DNA of 64,000 nt from positions 44,191,880 to 44,255,879 of the forward strand of contig CM036197.1 of assembly GCA_020631735.1 (NCBI GenBank). Direction: 5' to 3'. Below are positions 11,044 to 22,891 of this stretch, in pieces. The notes under the pieces were generated by a model. It made no database searches. It was not told where the DNA came from and saw only the letters and a program-made list of their open reading frames with translations. This DNA comes from Saccharum officinarum (lineage: Eukaryota > Streptophyta > Magnoliopsida > Poales > Poaceae). Made by a program: the position numbers and the translations under genes. Numbering within the stretch: position 1 is the stretch's first letter; each line of letters starts with the position of its first letter.

Positions 11044-14000
11044 TCACGTAGACTCATCTTCTGAATAACGATTCCATTGCACTCTGCACATCTTTATAGT
11101 GCGGCTCCTGGTAACTCTTTCTGCAGTTTCAAGAATCTTTACCGGATACTCCTCATACGTGAGATCTTCTTTAACAGTAAGCTCCTCCAAGGGAATCTGC
11201 TCCTCTGGTACCCGCAAACACTTTTTCAACTGTGAAACATGAAACACATCATGCACACCTGATAAACTTTCTGGCAATTCCAATTGATAAGCCACTTCTC
11301 CACGTCTCTCTAGAATCTTGAAAGGTCCCACATATCTCGGTGCTAACTTGCCCTTCATATTGAATCTTCTCACATTTCTCATTGGTGACACTTTCAAATA
11401 CACATAGTCACCTTCTTTGAAACTCAACTCTCTCCTTCGGATATCAGCATAGCTCTTCTGTCTAGACTGTGCTACTCTCAAATTATCCCTGATCATCCTC
11501 ACTTATTCCTCTGCATTGCGTAGGACATCAGGTCCAAACACTTGGGTTTCACCTGTCTGATTCCAGAATAGAGGTGTTCTACACTTTCGCCCATATAAAG
11601 CTTCGAATGGCGCCATCTTGAGACTTTTCTGGTGACTGTTGTTGTATGAAAACTCAGCATATGACAAACTCTTATCCCAACTAGTACCATACTGTAAAGC
11701 ACAAGCTCTCAACATATCTTCCAAGATTTGGTTGGTTCTTTCGGTCTGCCCATCAGTTTGGGGATGATACGCCGAACTGAAATTTAACTTGGTTCCCAAA
11801 GCACTGTGTACCTTACGCCAAAAATGTGACGTGAACTGAGTTCCTCGGTCAGATACGATCTTCTTTGGAACCCCATGTAGACATACTATTCTCTCCATGT
11901 ACAACTCCGCTAGCTTTGCACCACTATAAGTGGTTTTGACTGGCAAGAAGTGGGCTACCTTAGTAAGTCGATCCACTATTACCCAGATCGAATCATATCC
12001 TTGTTGAGTGCGGGGCAATCCAGTAATGAAGTCCATACCAACTTCTTCCCATTTCCACTCTGGTATTTTCATTGGTTGCAACAATCCTGCAGGCCTTTGG
12101 TGCTCAGCCTTCACCCTTTGACAAATATCACATATGGCCACATACTCAGCCACATCCCGTTTCAAACCATACCACCAATACTTCTCTTTGAGGTCCAAGT
12201 ACATCTTGGTGCTTCCAGGGTGTATAGAATAAGCAGAATCATGTGCCTCTCGCAGAATCATATCACGGATAGCTTTCACTTCAGGTACACATATTCTTTT
12301 TCCAAACCATAGAGTACCATTCTCATCCAGCCGGAAACCTGGTGCCTTTCCAACCACTACCTGCTCAGCAATCTCCTTTAATTTCTCATCCTCCAACTGA
12401 CCTGTACGTATCTCTTGCTCCAATGTAGGTTCTATAGCCAATTCTACTACATTATTGACAAAACCCAAGTTGAGATGTTCTATTTCAGCTCGCAACTCTG
12501 CTGGTATAAATGTCAACTGAAGTCCGTTGGCATAGCTCTTCCGGCTAAGTGCATCGGCAACAACATTTGCCTTTCCAGGATGATAATGCACTTCCAGATC
12601 ATAATCTTTAATTAATTCCAGCCAACGACGTTGCCTTAAATTCAACTCGGACTGAGTAAAAATGTATTTTAAACTCTTGTGGTCAGTGTAGATGTCACAC
12701 TTATGTCCGATCAAATAATGCCTCCAAATTTTCAGAGCATGGACAACTGCGGCTAATTCCAAGTCATGGGTTGGATAATTCAATTCATGCTTTCTCAACT
12801 GCCTGGATGCATAGGCCACAACCTTTCCTTCTTGCATAAGCACACACCCAAGGCCTAGGCGAGATGCATCATAATAAATAGAGAAACTCTTACTTAAATC
12901 AGGTAGGGTCAACACTGGGGCTGTTGTCAACCTTTTCTTTAGCTCCTTAAAGTTAGCCTGACATTTGTCTGACCAAACAAATTTGGCATTCTTCTCTAAT
13001 AGGGCTGTCATAGGCTTGGCTAGCTTAGAGAACCCTTCAATAAACCTTCTATAGTATCCAGCCAAACCCAAAAAGCTACGGATTTCACTAGCATTGACTG
13101 GGGCTTTCCAATTCAACACATCTTGCACTTTACTGGGATCTACGGCTATTCCACCGTAAGAGACCACATGTCCCAGAAAAGATACTTCTTTCAGCCAGAA
13201 CTCACATTTGCTCCTTTTTGCATACAATTTATGTTCCCTGAGTTTTTGTAAGACTAACCTTAAGTGTTCAGCATGTTCCTCTTCATTTTTGGAGAATATT
13301 AGGATATCATCTATGAATACCACTACAAACTTATCCAAGTACTCCATGAATACTTTGTTCATTAGATACATAAAGTATGCAGGTGCATTTGTCAGTCCAA
13401 AAGACATCACTGTGTACTCATAAAGGCCATATCTGGTAGTAAATGCTGTCTTGGGTATGTCAGATGCACGAATTTTTAGTTGATGATATCCAGAACGGAG
13501 ATCAATTTTTGAGAACACACAAGCACCTTTCAGCTGATCAAATAAATCATCAATTCTAGGGAGTGGGTACTTGTTTTTGATTGTGACTTCATTAAGGGAC
13601 CTATAATCGACACACATCCTTCGTGTGCCATCTTTCTTATCCACAAATATAACAGGTGCTCCCCAAGGTGAAGAACTAGGACGAATAAAACCTTTCTCTT
13701 GCAATTCTTTAATTTGTTTCTTTAGTTCTTCTAATTCATTTACTCCCATTCTATATGGTCTCTTAGCTATGGGTGCAGTCCCAGGTAAAAGCTCGATAAG
13801 GAATTCGATGTCGCGATCGGGTGGCATACCTGGCAATTCATCGGGGAACACGTCCGGGAATTCATCCACCACCTGGTTCTCCTGGTTAGCAACATCGCTC
13901 AGCTGATTGACGGTGGCGGTAGGTTGAGCTTGCACTTCCACTTCGACACAAATTCTATCACCACTTGGAGATGTCACAACCACAGATTTCTCCTGACATT

Positions 14001-14098
14001 GTATCACTGCCCTATGTTGCTTCATCCAATCCATTCCCAAGATGAGGTCAATTCCAGCGGTTCTCAGAACAATTGGATTTACCTTGAAAGCTACCCCC
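11044..14098 (-). pseudogene. Gypsy pol (reverse transcriptase, RNase H, integrase, chromodomain), broken
   Basis: The main frame at 11503-14040 encodes the RT core with [19 protein letters not shown] and FIDDILIFS (the YxDD-type site), then RNase H (the YTDHKSLKY strand). The integrase has an HHCC-like finger ([19 protein letters not shown]) and a DDE core ([21 protein letters not shown]). An in-frame TAA at 11503-11505 separates this from the last 152 codons, which carry the HDVFHVSQL segment and a chromodomain-like end (VTRSRTIK...[12 protein letters not shown]). That end stops at a TGA (11044-11046) where related elements carry tryptophan. A one-base shift near 14095 also disconnects pol from protease. 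Such elements copy themselves through RNA; this copy could not make full polyprotein unaided. Confidence 0.9.
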
Positions 14099-15464
14099 TT
14101 AGGAATATACTAGTAGAAGGGCTCCAATAATTTGCGGGCATGCTACCCCCGGTGAATTTACTAGCATGGGATCCTTCATGGCACACAGGGGTATGCTATG
14201 CATTCTAACAAAAGCTTGGGATATGAAAGAATGCGAGGCACCGGAATCAAAAAGTACGGTAGCGGAGATGGAGTTGACGCTAAACGTACCCAGCATAACC
14301 TCAGGCGCCTCCTGAGCTGATTCCGACGACACATGATTCACCTTGCCAGTGAACGGAGGTCGAGCGTTGGGTCTCTGGTTGTTCTGCTGGTTCTGCGGGG
14401 CCTGCCGGTTCTGCTTCTTTGGGCACTGGTACGAATAGTGTCCCACCTCTCCACAGTTGTAACAGGCATTGGGGTTGCCTGGGGTGCCACTCTTGATTGG
14501 GGCATTGTTGGGCACTCCCTGACGTGGTGCTTGGTTGCTAGCTTGCTGTTGCTGGGGGCGCTGCTGGCTCTGATTACCCAACTGCGGTGGGTACTGGGGG
14601 CGCTGCTGGTACTGGTTCCTCTGGGGGTACTGGCCTTTGTTCCATTGGTTGGGTGGCCCTTGGTTCCTCTGCTGAAAACCCTGCTGCGGGAAGTCGCGGG
14701 CGAGTGTTGCTACCCGACGCCTGTCCCTGGAGCTTCCTCTTCTTGAGGTCCATTTCCTTACGCTTGTTATCAATTACAATGGCACGGTCCACCAACTCTT
14801 GGAAACTGGCATATTTGTTGGACATCAGTTGCAGCTGGAGTCCATCATACAGCCCCTTCAGAAAACGGCGCTGTTTGTCAGAATCCCTAGCCACTTCAGC
14901 CGGGGCATATCGCGACAATTGTGCAAACTTGTCGCGGTATTCCGCCACAGACATGGACCCTTGCTTGAGAGCCCGGAACTCCTCTTGCTTCAGTTCAATA
15001 AGTCCCTCAGGGATGTGATAGGACCTAAAGCTCTCCGTGAACTCTTTCCATGTGATCTCTGGAGCATTCTCTGGACGTCCATACTGGAATGACTCCCACC
15101 AATCCTGAGCAGCTCCTTGGAGTTGGCCTGAGGCGTACAAGACTTTCTCCAAGTCGTTGCACTGTGCAATGTTTAGCTGCTTTTCCACAGCTCTCAGCCA
15201 GTCATCCGCCTCCATAGGTTCAGAGGCATGTGTGAACACAGGTGGGCGTCCTTTCAGAAACTCACCACGCTTGTCACGGACCTGCACAGGTGGGGGTGCT
15301 CCTGCGGGTTGCTCACCGAGACGGTCCATCACTGTCTGCATGAGCTGCGCTTGCATGGCCATCAGCTGCTCAATGGTCACCGGCGGTGGCGGAGGTGGAT
15401 CCACCAAAGCTCCGTGTCCACGACCACGGCCACGGCCTCTGCCACGTCCTCCTCTGGCGGCCAT
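14099..15464 (-). pseudogene. Gypsy gag, zinc knuckle and protease, frameshifted
   Basis: Gag starts at 15464 with a Gly/Arg-rich N-terminus and continues for 296 codons, with the retrotransposon gag domain (WWESFQYGRPE; LKQGSMSVAEYRDKF). The reading frame then moves to an overlapping frame (14773-14099) that has a CCHC knuckle, CYNCGEVGHYSYQC, and the aspartic-protease site LFDSGASHSF. The frame change between gag and knuckle could be a disabling indel. The protease frame terminates at 14099, short of pol. Together these form the structural and processing half of the element. Confidence 0.88.
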
Positions 15465-16071
15465 CTGTTTCCAATCAAATGTGCATACTTTTAGAGATCT
15501 CCCAAAAATTACAAATTATTTACAAAAGGTAAATAACATAACTGAAAATTTCTGAACGATGTCTACAACAGCAGACCGAAAACTGGAGTGTAACTCAAGT
15601 TCCAGAAATCCAAATAGGCGTGGGCATACATCGTTGGAAAGCTTAAAGAGTCTGCTACAACTTTTGTATAGAACTTTTTCACTGATACAGACGGCAACAT
15701 CATCAAAAACTGAGCTAAACAATTTCTGTTCTAGGTTACAGACTGCACAGAACTTGCCAGGTTGTAGCAGGTATATCTCTCAAACCAGAATTGATAATGA
15801 GGTGATTCCAGTGGGAAATGAAAGGTACACAAGTCTAGTTATTTCCACAAAAATTTCATAATTTTCGGACATAGAGATTTAGAGATATGAGACAAACATT
15901 GCAGACTGCTCTGAGAAACAGCACAGCAGTAAAGCAGAATTTAAACCCAACTAAGTTAAACAAACACTAACTTAAGGTTTTGATAAAAAGAACATGTGGA
16001 CAAGCCACACTGTTCCAGCAATCACACAAACTCCAAATCATTCAAGTTCATCATCACAACCAACAAGACAA

Positions 16072-17189
16072 TTAAAAGTTCACAACACACACATAAACTT
16101 GACACGACTTTCGATCTAGAACGCATTCATTATGACGGGGCTGCAAGTATCTAAGGAGCGCGATCCACCATGGTGAACACCCTGGCCTTCTTCTTGTAAA
16201 TGTAGGCTGACCTAGCTGAACGGCCATCTCATCTATCTGGTTCTGAAGGCGCTTTTCAGATTTTTGCGCTGCACGAAGCTCTTCCCTGAGTGCTTCGTTG
16301 ACCTCCTGCATGGCGCTGAGGTGCCTCACTGTGGTGTCCAAGGTGGGATCAGAAGCTGGAGGAGCCAACACCGCCCATGTCTTCTCCTTGAGTCATAGCG
16401 TGGAAGATACCGGTAGCGATCATTCTGCATGTCCTCAAACGCCGACCATGGTAATGCAGGTACGCCGCCTGCGCAGCATCTTTCCATGCTGTCATAGGCG
16501 CTGGCACGCCTGGCTCGGTGGCTATGGGTGGTCACAACATCCTGAGATTGGTCGGTGTTGTTCCAGGCGGTGATGATCACATTGGTCTTCCAGTACGTCG
16601 CCTCCACTGGATGTGTGTGCTCCGCACAGTAGTACTTCACAGAGGCAGCAAACTCTGGATAGTACTCAGCTAGCATGGTGGTGAGGAGGTTGTGGTAATG
16701 GGCATCTTCGGGAGCTTCCTTAAACTTGTTCCTGGTGGTCCAGCCTATCTCTTCTGGCTCCTCTGATGCAGCTGGGGAGGGCACTGGTGTTGGTGCAGAA
16801 GCGGCCTGGGATGCTGGTGGAGGTGTAGCAGCGGGACTGGAGCATCCATGTGGGATGGGTGCAGCCAAGGGGGTCGAAGCAGGTCCATCCGATGCAGCCA
16901 CTGAAAATACCTCCTCCCATGGGTTCCTCCTCTTCCTCGTCAGTGATGTGGCGACTCTGGCTCCACTGGTGGTACTGCTGGTGGTGCTGGTGGAACAGGT
17001 GCTGCTGGAACGAACTGGGCGACGTAGGCAGCGGCACTGAGGCGAGGCATCTATAGTTTTGATATAAAATATTATCAGAGTCAATATTTTATACAATAGA
17101 ATAAGAAATAGAGCATAAAATTTTAATAAAATATCAAGATGGAATAGTAGCAAGTAAATAAATAAAGTCAAACTCCTAGAAACGACCAT
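16072..17189 (-). pseudogene. Extra ORF upstream of gag (orf0-like)
   Basis: Between the primer-binding site and gag, on the element strand, there is a coding-like stretch in two overlapping frames. The first (16326-17189) has a Pro/Ala/Ser-rich part, then a structured part with EEIGWTTRNKFKEAPEDAHY and MLAEYYPEFAASVKYY. The second (16072-16371) contains a predicted coiled coil, MQEVNEALREELRAAQKSEK. A frameshift near 16370 splits them. Rice RIRE3 and RIRE8 are reported to carry an additional orf0 at this position, of unknown function. The first AUG is not clear; the listed first ~50 residues are hydrophobic and AT-rich, so the true start is probably nearer 17040. Confidence 0.6.
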
Positions 17190-17222
17190 TTCTATCTAGG
17201 TTTGCGTCCTACAGTCGACACA

Positions 17223-17234
17223 GCTTTGATACCA
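17223..17234 (-). other. Primer-binding site (initiator tRNA-Met)
   Basis: On the minus strand, TGGTATCAAAGC lies three bases inside the 5' LTR end (TGTGACA). It matches the plant consensus TGGTATCAGAGC, complementary to the 3' end of initiator tRNA-Met, with one mismatch. It fixes the direction of the element and the inner edge of the 5' LTR. Confidence 0.9.
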
Positions 17235-17237
17235 ATT

Positions 17238-17764
17238 TGTCACAACTCCAATTAAAGGACAATATAGAGTGCATACATCTTATGTGCGCCCCAAGGAATA
17301 GTCGCACACATAAGCTGACAAATTTAACAAAAGTATCATCACCATGTACATACATAACGTTATTACATCACGTAGTTCTTACATCACAAGCGGAAAAGTA
17401 AATCGCTACTCTCAGGCGTAGTGTCTGATCCACAGGGAAGGACGACTGGTTGACCCAAACCTAGAAATCTTCCGGAAGTCCTCGTAGAAACTGTCATCTG
17501 TTACCCATCCGGGATTTTTATCCAAAAAACAATATAGCAACAAAAGTATTTGTACTCCGCAAGTATAGTATGAGATTCATGAGGCTCAAAAAGGATAGAC
17601 ACGGTTGACTGCAGTTAGCACTTTTAGTAGATCAACATTTCATTATTAATCATTATTATATATGCTCACAAGCTCCATTTAACCCACATGATCCACTACT
17701 AGAATTAAAAGAGAAAGCAACAGTGTGATCTCATCATCATCATCATAGTTCATCCACATATCTA
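17238..17764 (-). repeat. Inner 527 bp of the 5' LTR of the Gypsy element
   Basis: Matches 8049-8580 of the complete LTR closely. The rest of the LTR, about 2.4 kb, is missing because the sequence runs into Ns. Confidence 0.92.
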
Positions 17765-17864
17765 NNNNNNNNNNNNNNNNNNNNNNNNNNNNNNNNNNNN
17801 NNNNNNNNNNNNNNNNNNNNNNNNNNNNNNNNNNNNNNNNNNNNNNNNNNNNNNNNNNNNNNNN
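17765..17864. other. Assembly gap (100 N)
   Basis: Exactly 100 Ns, the conventional length for a gap of unknown size. The left side is inside an LTR; the right side is neither LTR nor kinesin sequence. The true distance, and even the adjacency of the two sides, is unproven. Confidence 0.97.
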
Positions 17865-18177
17865 AATAAAATCTGATTAAAAAACAAAAACATCACATTA
17901 CACAGGAGAGCAACTACAGAATTGCATCTCGCACAAATTGCATCATTTTGGGATGCAAATTGTTTCCATATATTAAAATGTTTGGGGGTGAGAAAGGATC
18001 CACATGCATACTATCGATGACTACATATTGGGAAACAAGAGAGTACACCATGAACTTATCAGTACATTTCCACTGGCACAACAGTGTAGAGTAGGCAAGG
18101 TTCTATGTGAGAATCCCATGCACACAACTTCAGCCCGATGCTTCCAAATCATCCGACAAATAAGCAATACAAAGCCT

Positions 18178-19441
18178 CTAACAAATCCCACAAAACCGGA
18201 GAATAAAGAACTCCACCATGTCCATCTCGTATGGCACAAATGTAAGGTTCATTGCATCATTCTTGACAAGGGGGACATCTTCCATCACCTTCTTCTCGAG
18301 GTCGAGGAATAAGATTGAATAGCCACGGTAAACCTTGTGCAACACGTGCAATGATCTTCTATTAAAGTGAAACCACCGCCACTCAGAGTTCCTTATATGG
18401 GGAAAGTCTGGGTGAGGCGTTATCCTGATGGTAGTGCGGAGCCATGGCGCAGGGGTGTCATGACCTTCTTCTTTGTATTCTTGCTGCACCCAAAGAGTCA
18501 CATGCATGACATGGACACAAATGACTGATAGCATGCCATCTCCATTGATGCAGAGGAGCCGTGAGCCGCCAACACGAAAGGGGAGTTTTGTTATGGAGAC
18601 ACGCATTGTGCCCACCTCCACACTAAGTTTGTATATGTTCTCCTCATCCTGGTGTATGCTCTTCATAGTCATGCCATCTGTGCATAGCCAGTGCGCCATG
18701 CCATGGTGAATAACAGCAGCTCTATCATGCACTACGGAGTAGCGGCTGCCTTCTAGGAATATGGTTGGTGTGCTCCAGGTGCGCGTGGTAGCAGAGTACG
18801 AGTGCAGGTACACCTCATTGTGCTTGGCCTCTTGGGTGGCGAGGAGCAACTGTGAGAACATGAAGTGCCCTGATTGTGATGGAATTGCCCTTCATCAAGG
18901 TTGCTATGGTCGGCGGCCGTGATGATGGCGTACATGGTGACCTGGCTACCAACTTCAGCACAGTCCAAAGGTGGGGGTCTGTGACACTCACCAGTGATAG
19001 GGTTGCAGAGGCCGAGGAGCACGAGCGATTTGTAGTGCTTGAGGGTGTGGGGCACGAGCTGCAACAGGACGATTCCTTGTCGCGCGGCCAAGGGCATGGC
19101 GTAGTTGAAGGTGCCGTCATGATCAGGGATGAAGTTGGTGAGGGAACGTTCCTTGAGGCCAGACCACGGTGACGACATGAAGGAAGGAGTAGAGATAGAG
19201 ACATTCTTCGTGTTTCGTAGCATCATCATTGGCTTGCAGAAATCGAACCTTGTCTTCTGGAAGAAGAAGCCAAGGAGGCGCTTGCAGTCGTCCTTAAAGA
19301 TCCCTCTAAGGAAGTCTCGATCGTTGAAGCGATGCAACCATCCCTAGACGTCACGGCGAATCTAAAGAGGTCTTTCATGTTGCCCACACGGGAAAAGAGC
19401 TCGAGTTGGGCATCCTGCGACAGAGTTGCAATGGTGTCCAT
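18178..19441 (-). pseudogene. F-box protein pseudogene (grass F-box family)
   Basis: Starting at the ATG at 19441, the product opens with MDTIATLSQDAQLELFSRV, a degenerate F-box (the adaptor that binds SKP1 in SCF ubiquitin ligases). A large beta-type region follows (LLGLCNPITGECHRPPP; VYLHSYSATTRTWSTPTIF), with an end at 18178 (FFILRFCGIC). Three frames must be joined. A one-base loss near 19343 breaks the F-box just after VTSR, and another one-base shift near 18865 separates HSNLDEGQF from FMFSQLLLATQEAKHNE. Each piece otherwise keeps good coding character, so the decay is recent or the bases are miscalled. The gene appears intronless, as in many grass F-box lineages. Confidence 0.75.
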
Positions 19442-19566
19442 GCTAAAAAATGTACAAGATGTCACAACAACACATACTTCATTTGTTCATACGCGATGTA
19501 CATAAATAGATGGGTATATCTAACACATTGCTAGGAATCACACAACGTGAGTTAGTGGAAGATTCA
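19442..19566. promoter_or_regulatory. Presumed upstream leader of the F-box pseudogene
   Basis: Short region between the F-box start codon and the direct repeat. On the minus strand it would carry promoter or 5' leader. No specific motif can be claimed. Confidence 0.25.
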
Positions 19567-20393
19567 CCACCATACTTCTCCTTATCCCACCATCACCAAT
19601 CCACTCCACCCTGGCACCTTCCTCTAGCCAAGGAAGCTTCTCAGCACCCCCGTCGCACCCTCACCACCTTTTGTCCTCCACTACCCGACCTGCCGCAGGT
19701 TTGTCGCCCACCTCCGGTCACTGCCCCTCCCTAAAACTACCAAACACCCTAATCCGAACGCCAAACCCAGATGTGGAATCCCAGACCCAAGATCCAACTT
19801 TGTTTCTTCAACTTCAGCCAGTGAGTTCCAACCACCACAAATGCAAGGTGAGGCAAGTGACGACAAGGGAACCATACACCCCTTGGAGGCTTGTTTTCTT
19901 TGCCCAAGGTGAGGTGAGCAGTAGTGAAGGAACCAAACAAACCCTAAATCCTACCCTTCTCAAAATCTAGCAGGTAAGACAACCACCATGGAATCCCACT
20001 ACCCAAATGACAGCGACCACACTGCCATGCTGCTCCCTATCCCGCCATCACCAATCCACTCCACCCTAGCACCTTTCTCTAGATGAGGAGGTTTCTCACT
20101 CTTGCTGCCACCCTCACTACCTTCCACCGCCCATCACTGCCACCCCGCAAACTACTGAACACCCTAACTCCGAAGGGAATCCCAGATCCAAAATCCAACT
20201 TTGTTTCTTTAGCTTCAGCTAATGAGTCCCAACCACCACAAATGCAAGGTGAGGCGAGTGATGGTAATGGAAGAAGATGCCCTTGACTTGCCTTCTTTGC
20301 CCCAGGTGAGGCGAGTAGTAGCGAAGGAACCAAAGACACCCTTAATCCAACCCTTTTTCTCCAAATCTGGCTGGTGAGATCCAACCACCAGCA
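19567..20393. repeat. Diverged tandem direct repeat, two units of about 370-430 bp
   Basis: Unit 1 (about 19567-19990) and unit 2 (about 20029-20393) share long blocks in the same order: CCACCATCACCAATCCACTC, CCAACTTTGTTTCTT, CAACCACCACAAATGCAAGG, AGGTGAGG, and AAGGAACCAAA. Differences and indels are spread throughout, so the duplication is not new. Short proline-rich or glycine-rich frames exist on both strands, but none resembles a known protein. It may be derived from the leader of a gene or from a transposon. Confidence 0.75.
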
Positions 20394-22638
20394 TGTCTTA
20401 TATATGAGATATGAGATTGAGAGAGGAAGAGAGAAAGGGAGGAAGAAGAGGGACTAACTTATGTCACTTGACGACGGCCGCCGCCACTAATTGGAGCTAT
20501 CGCGCTGGATCTAGAAGAGAGAGGGTGTTCATAAGAGAGGAGGCGGTGACTAGGGTTCACGGGAGGGAATATATTTATTTTTTTGGAGTGAAATGCACTA
20601 TAGGTCCCCAAGGTTGCCTACAGTTTTTCACATAGGTCCCCAAAGTTTTAAAATGACATTTTAGGTCCCTGAAGTTAGTTCGGGTCTCATCCATTAGCTG
20701 GCATGCTGACTGAGCGCTTATATGAGCCTGGCAGATGGGACCCACATATCAACGGTAAGGCTCAAATTTTTTAAATGATTGAATAAATATGAGTAAAGGA
20801 TCTATGGATGAAGATACAAAAAAAGTTTATTTCCAATCGTAACTAAATCTTCTTTTGTTTTGTAGGAATCATATCTTTTTCATACGACCTCGGATGAAGT
20901 CAATTTTTATATAAAATTATAGCTCTTGATGAGATATACAAAATTTTAGTTTTAAGATTTCAATTTAAGATCCTTAAGATGGTAAAAAAATAATATAAAA
21001 TTTCAGTAGCATATTAATCGTGTACTAGAGCTTATCGTATTAGAAAAATCATATATTTCATGTATGGTGTCCAATAAAGATACTTAGTATACAAAAATTG
21101 TAGTTGTCGATGAGATCTACAACTTTTTAGTTTTAAGATTTTTTCATTTAAAATCGTTAAGATGGTCAAAAAAATAATATAAAATTTCAGCAACATATTA
21201 TTTTAAATATTTAAGTAAAAGAAATAATGCAACATTGAGTCTGAAATATGCTAAGACGCAACGATAAATTTAGTTTGTGCCTTGCAAGTTGTAACTTACA
21301 ATATTATTATGTGTAGCCATGGAAGCTTTGCATTGAGTTGTGCAACCTTTGAAATGTTTGTATTTCTTCATTTCTACTCCTTCACACTTGTTTGGGCCAG
21401 GAGTGGCTGTTCTTTTCGCAATTGTGTGATTCCTTGACAACACAGCAAGATCTAAAGCATTGCCTGTGAAGCAGCCATATTATCAGGAATGAATCCCTTA
21501 GGGACAGTTTGTAGCTTCTGAAACAAGGGTGACGCCGATGAACAATTCATAGCGTGCTAGACTATGAACCTGACATGTTTCCCAGGTAACTTTCTTCTTT
21601 CTCTGATTTTTTTCCTCTTTTTATATTCTCATGCGAAACTATCAGGATGTTTATCCCCCACTTATCTTTCCATTCCATCCCCTAATTTTTATAGTATGCA
21701 TAACTTAATTTGATTTTTGTTTTGGCCTTGCCCCATTTGTACACTACTACAACTACAGTCCATTCTTGTCCTGGGCCCAGGCACACGCGCAGCTGCGGCC
21801 CAAGTGCAAGCTGCGCTCCGCGGCTTTGCGAGCATGGGGAACCCGGGACAATCCGCGGTGGCGTCTTCCCTTCCAATTCCATGGCGGCGATCGGAGGGCT
21901 TCCACGCGCTGCGCCACAAAGCCGCAGAGCGTCCTTGTGGGGGATAGACATCCTGGCATCCTACGCCCTGTGACCTCGAGCGACGAGCAACTCCTCTTCC
22001 TCACATGGTTAAAGCACCCATATTTTTTGTTAAAGCACCCATATTTTTGGTTAAAGCAATGCTTTTGGATAGCAATTCTGAAAATCACTGGGTTAGCAGG
22101 TGATAACCCAATCTGTACTAATACACCAACTAGTGAAAGTGAAACCACTGGGTTTGGGTGATTGATATTGTCTGGTACTCTTAAGTATAAGTATGGTTTT
22201 TTCTATACTTTTGGTTTTAGCTTGTGTATAAAGTTCGCCCCAGCTAAAAAAATTCCTGGCTCCATCATTGCATCCTGCGCCATGTGAGCGACAAGCAACT
22301 CCTCTTCCTCACGTGGTTTAGCGACCGCCAATCGGTAAATGTATGTACTCCTACGCACCTAGTATGGTTTGGGAATAAGTTGTGATTATACGTTTCCATT
22401 TTTTCTTTCTAAATCACTGTCTAGAATCAATACTTTCAAAAAAACTGTCTAGAATCAAGAATAATGAATTAATGGCATTAATTTCTGGTTGAATTTGTGC
22501 TGCACTGCACTTTTGGATTTCATACAAGGCAACAAGGAAAACTTCATTCCGAGTTTCATTTGGCTGTTTAGAAAACATTGATGGTATTTCTTACGGTGTA
22601 CGCCACCATGTAGAGGGGTTGTTTCATCTTGAATGGTA
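20394..22638. other. Intergenic region with AT-rich repeat remnants
   Basis: At 20585-20690 there is GTGAAATGCACTATAGGTCC followed by repeated AGGTCCC blocks, which resembles one arm of a Mutator-type MITE; the opposite arm was not found. A block of about 70 bp around 20940-21010 recurs at 21115-21190 (both contain TTTTAAGATTT and AATAATATAAAATTTCAG). At 22009-22050, TTAAAGCACCCATATTTTT occurs twice in tandem. A GC-rich island at 21760-21980 has open frames but no recognisable protein; CAACTCCTCTTCCTCAC from its end recurs near 22290. No gene is supported. Confidence 0.5.
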
Positions 22639-22891
22639 CTCTCTCCACCCCCATATTATAAGTCATTTCAAGAATCTTGAAGAGTCAAAGACTATTAAGT
22701 TTGACCAAATTTATATGATAAGATAATAATATTTATGATGCCAACTAAGTATCATTAGATTTTTTATCAATTACATTTTCATAGTATAACTATTTGATAT
22801 CGTAAATCTTTATAATTCTCTCTATAATTTTAGTCAAACTTGAGATGCTTTAACTATTCTTAGAATGACTTATAATTTAGAATGGAGAGAG
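22639..22891. mobile_element. Stowaway-like MITE
   Basis: Inverted ends CTCTCTCCACCCCCATATTA on the left and TAGAATGGAGAGAG on the right, flanked by TA on both sides (22637-22638 and 22892-22893), the Stowaway target duplication. About 253 bp, AT-rich, no coding sequence. Confidence 0.85.

Larger units (their letters stand above)
8049..17764 (-). mobile_element. Ty3/Gypsy LTR retrotransposon (chromodomain type), 5' LTR cut by a gap
   Basis: A Gypsy element lying on the minus strand and interrupting the kinesin locus. Order on the plus strand: complete 3' LTR (8049-10950), polypurine tract, pol, protease/zinc knuckle, gag, an extra ORF, primer-binding site, and the first 527 bases of the 5' LTR before the N gap. 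Gene order in pol (protease, reverse transcriptase, RNase H, integrase, chromodomain-like end) identifies Gypsy. The long LTR starting TGTGACACCC, the iMet primer site and the ORF before gag resemble the rice RIRE3/RIRE8 and Tekay/Del groups. It is now defective through frameshifts and stops. The target duplication cannot be checked because the far end is missing. Confidence 0.93.
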
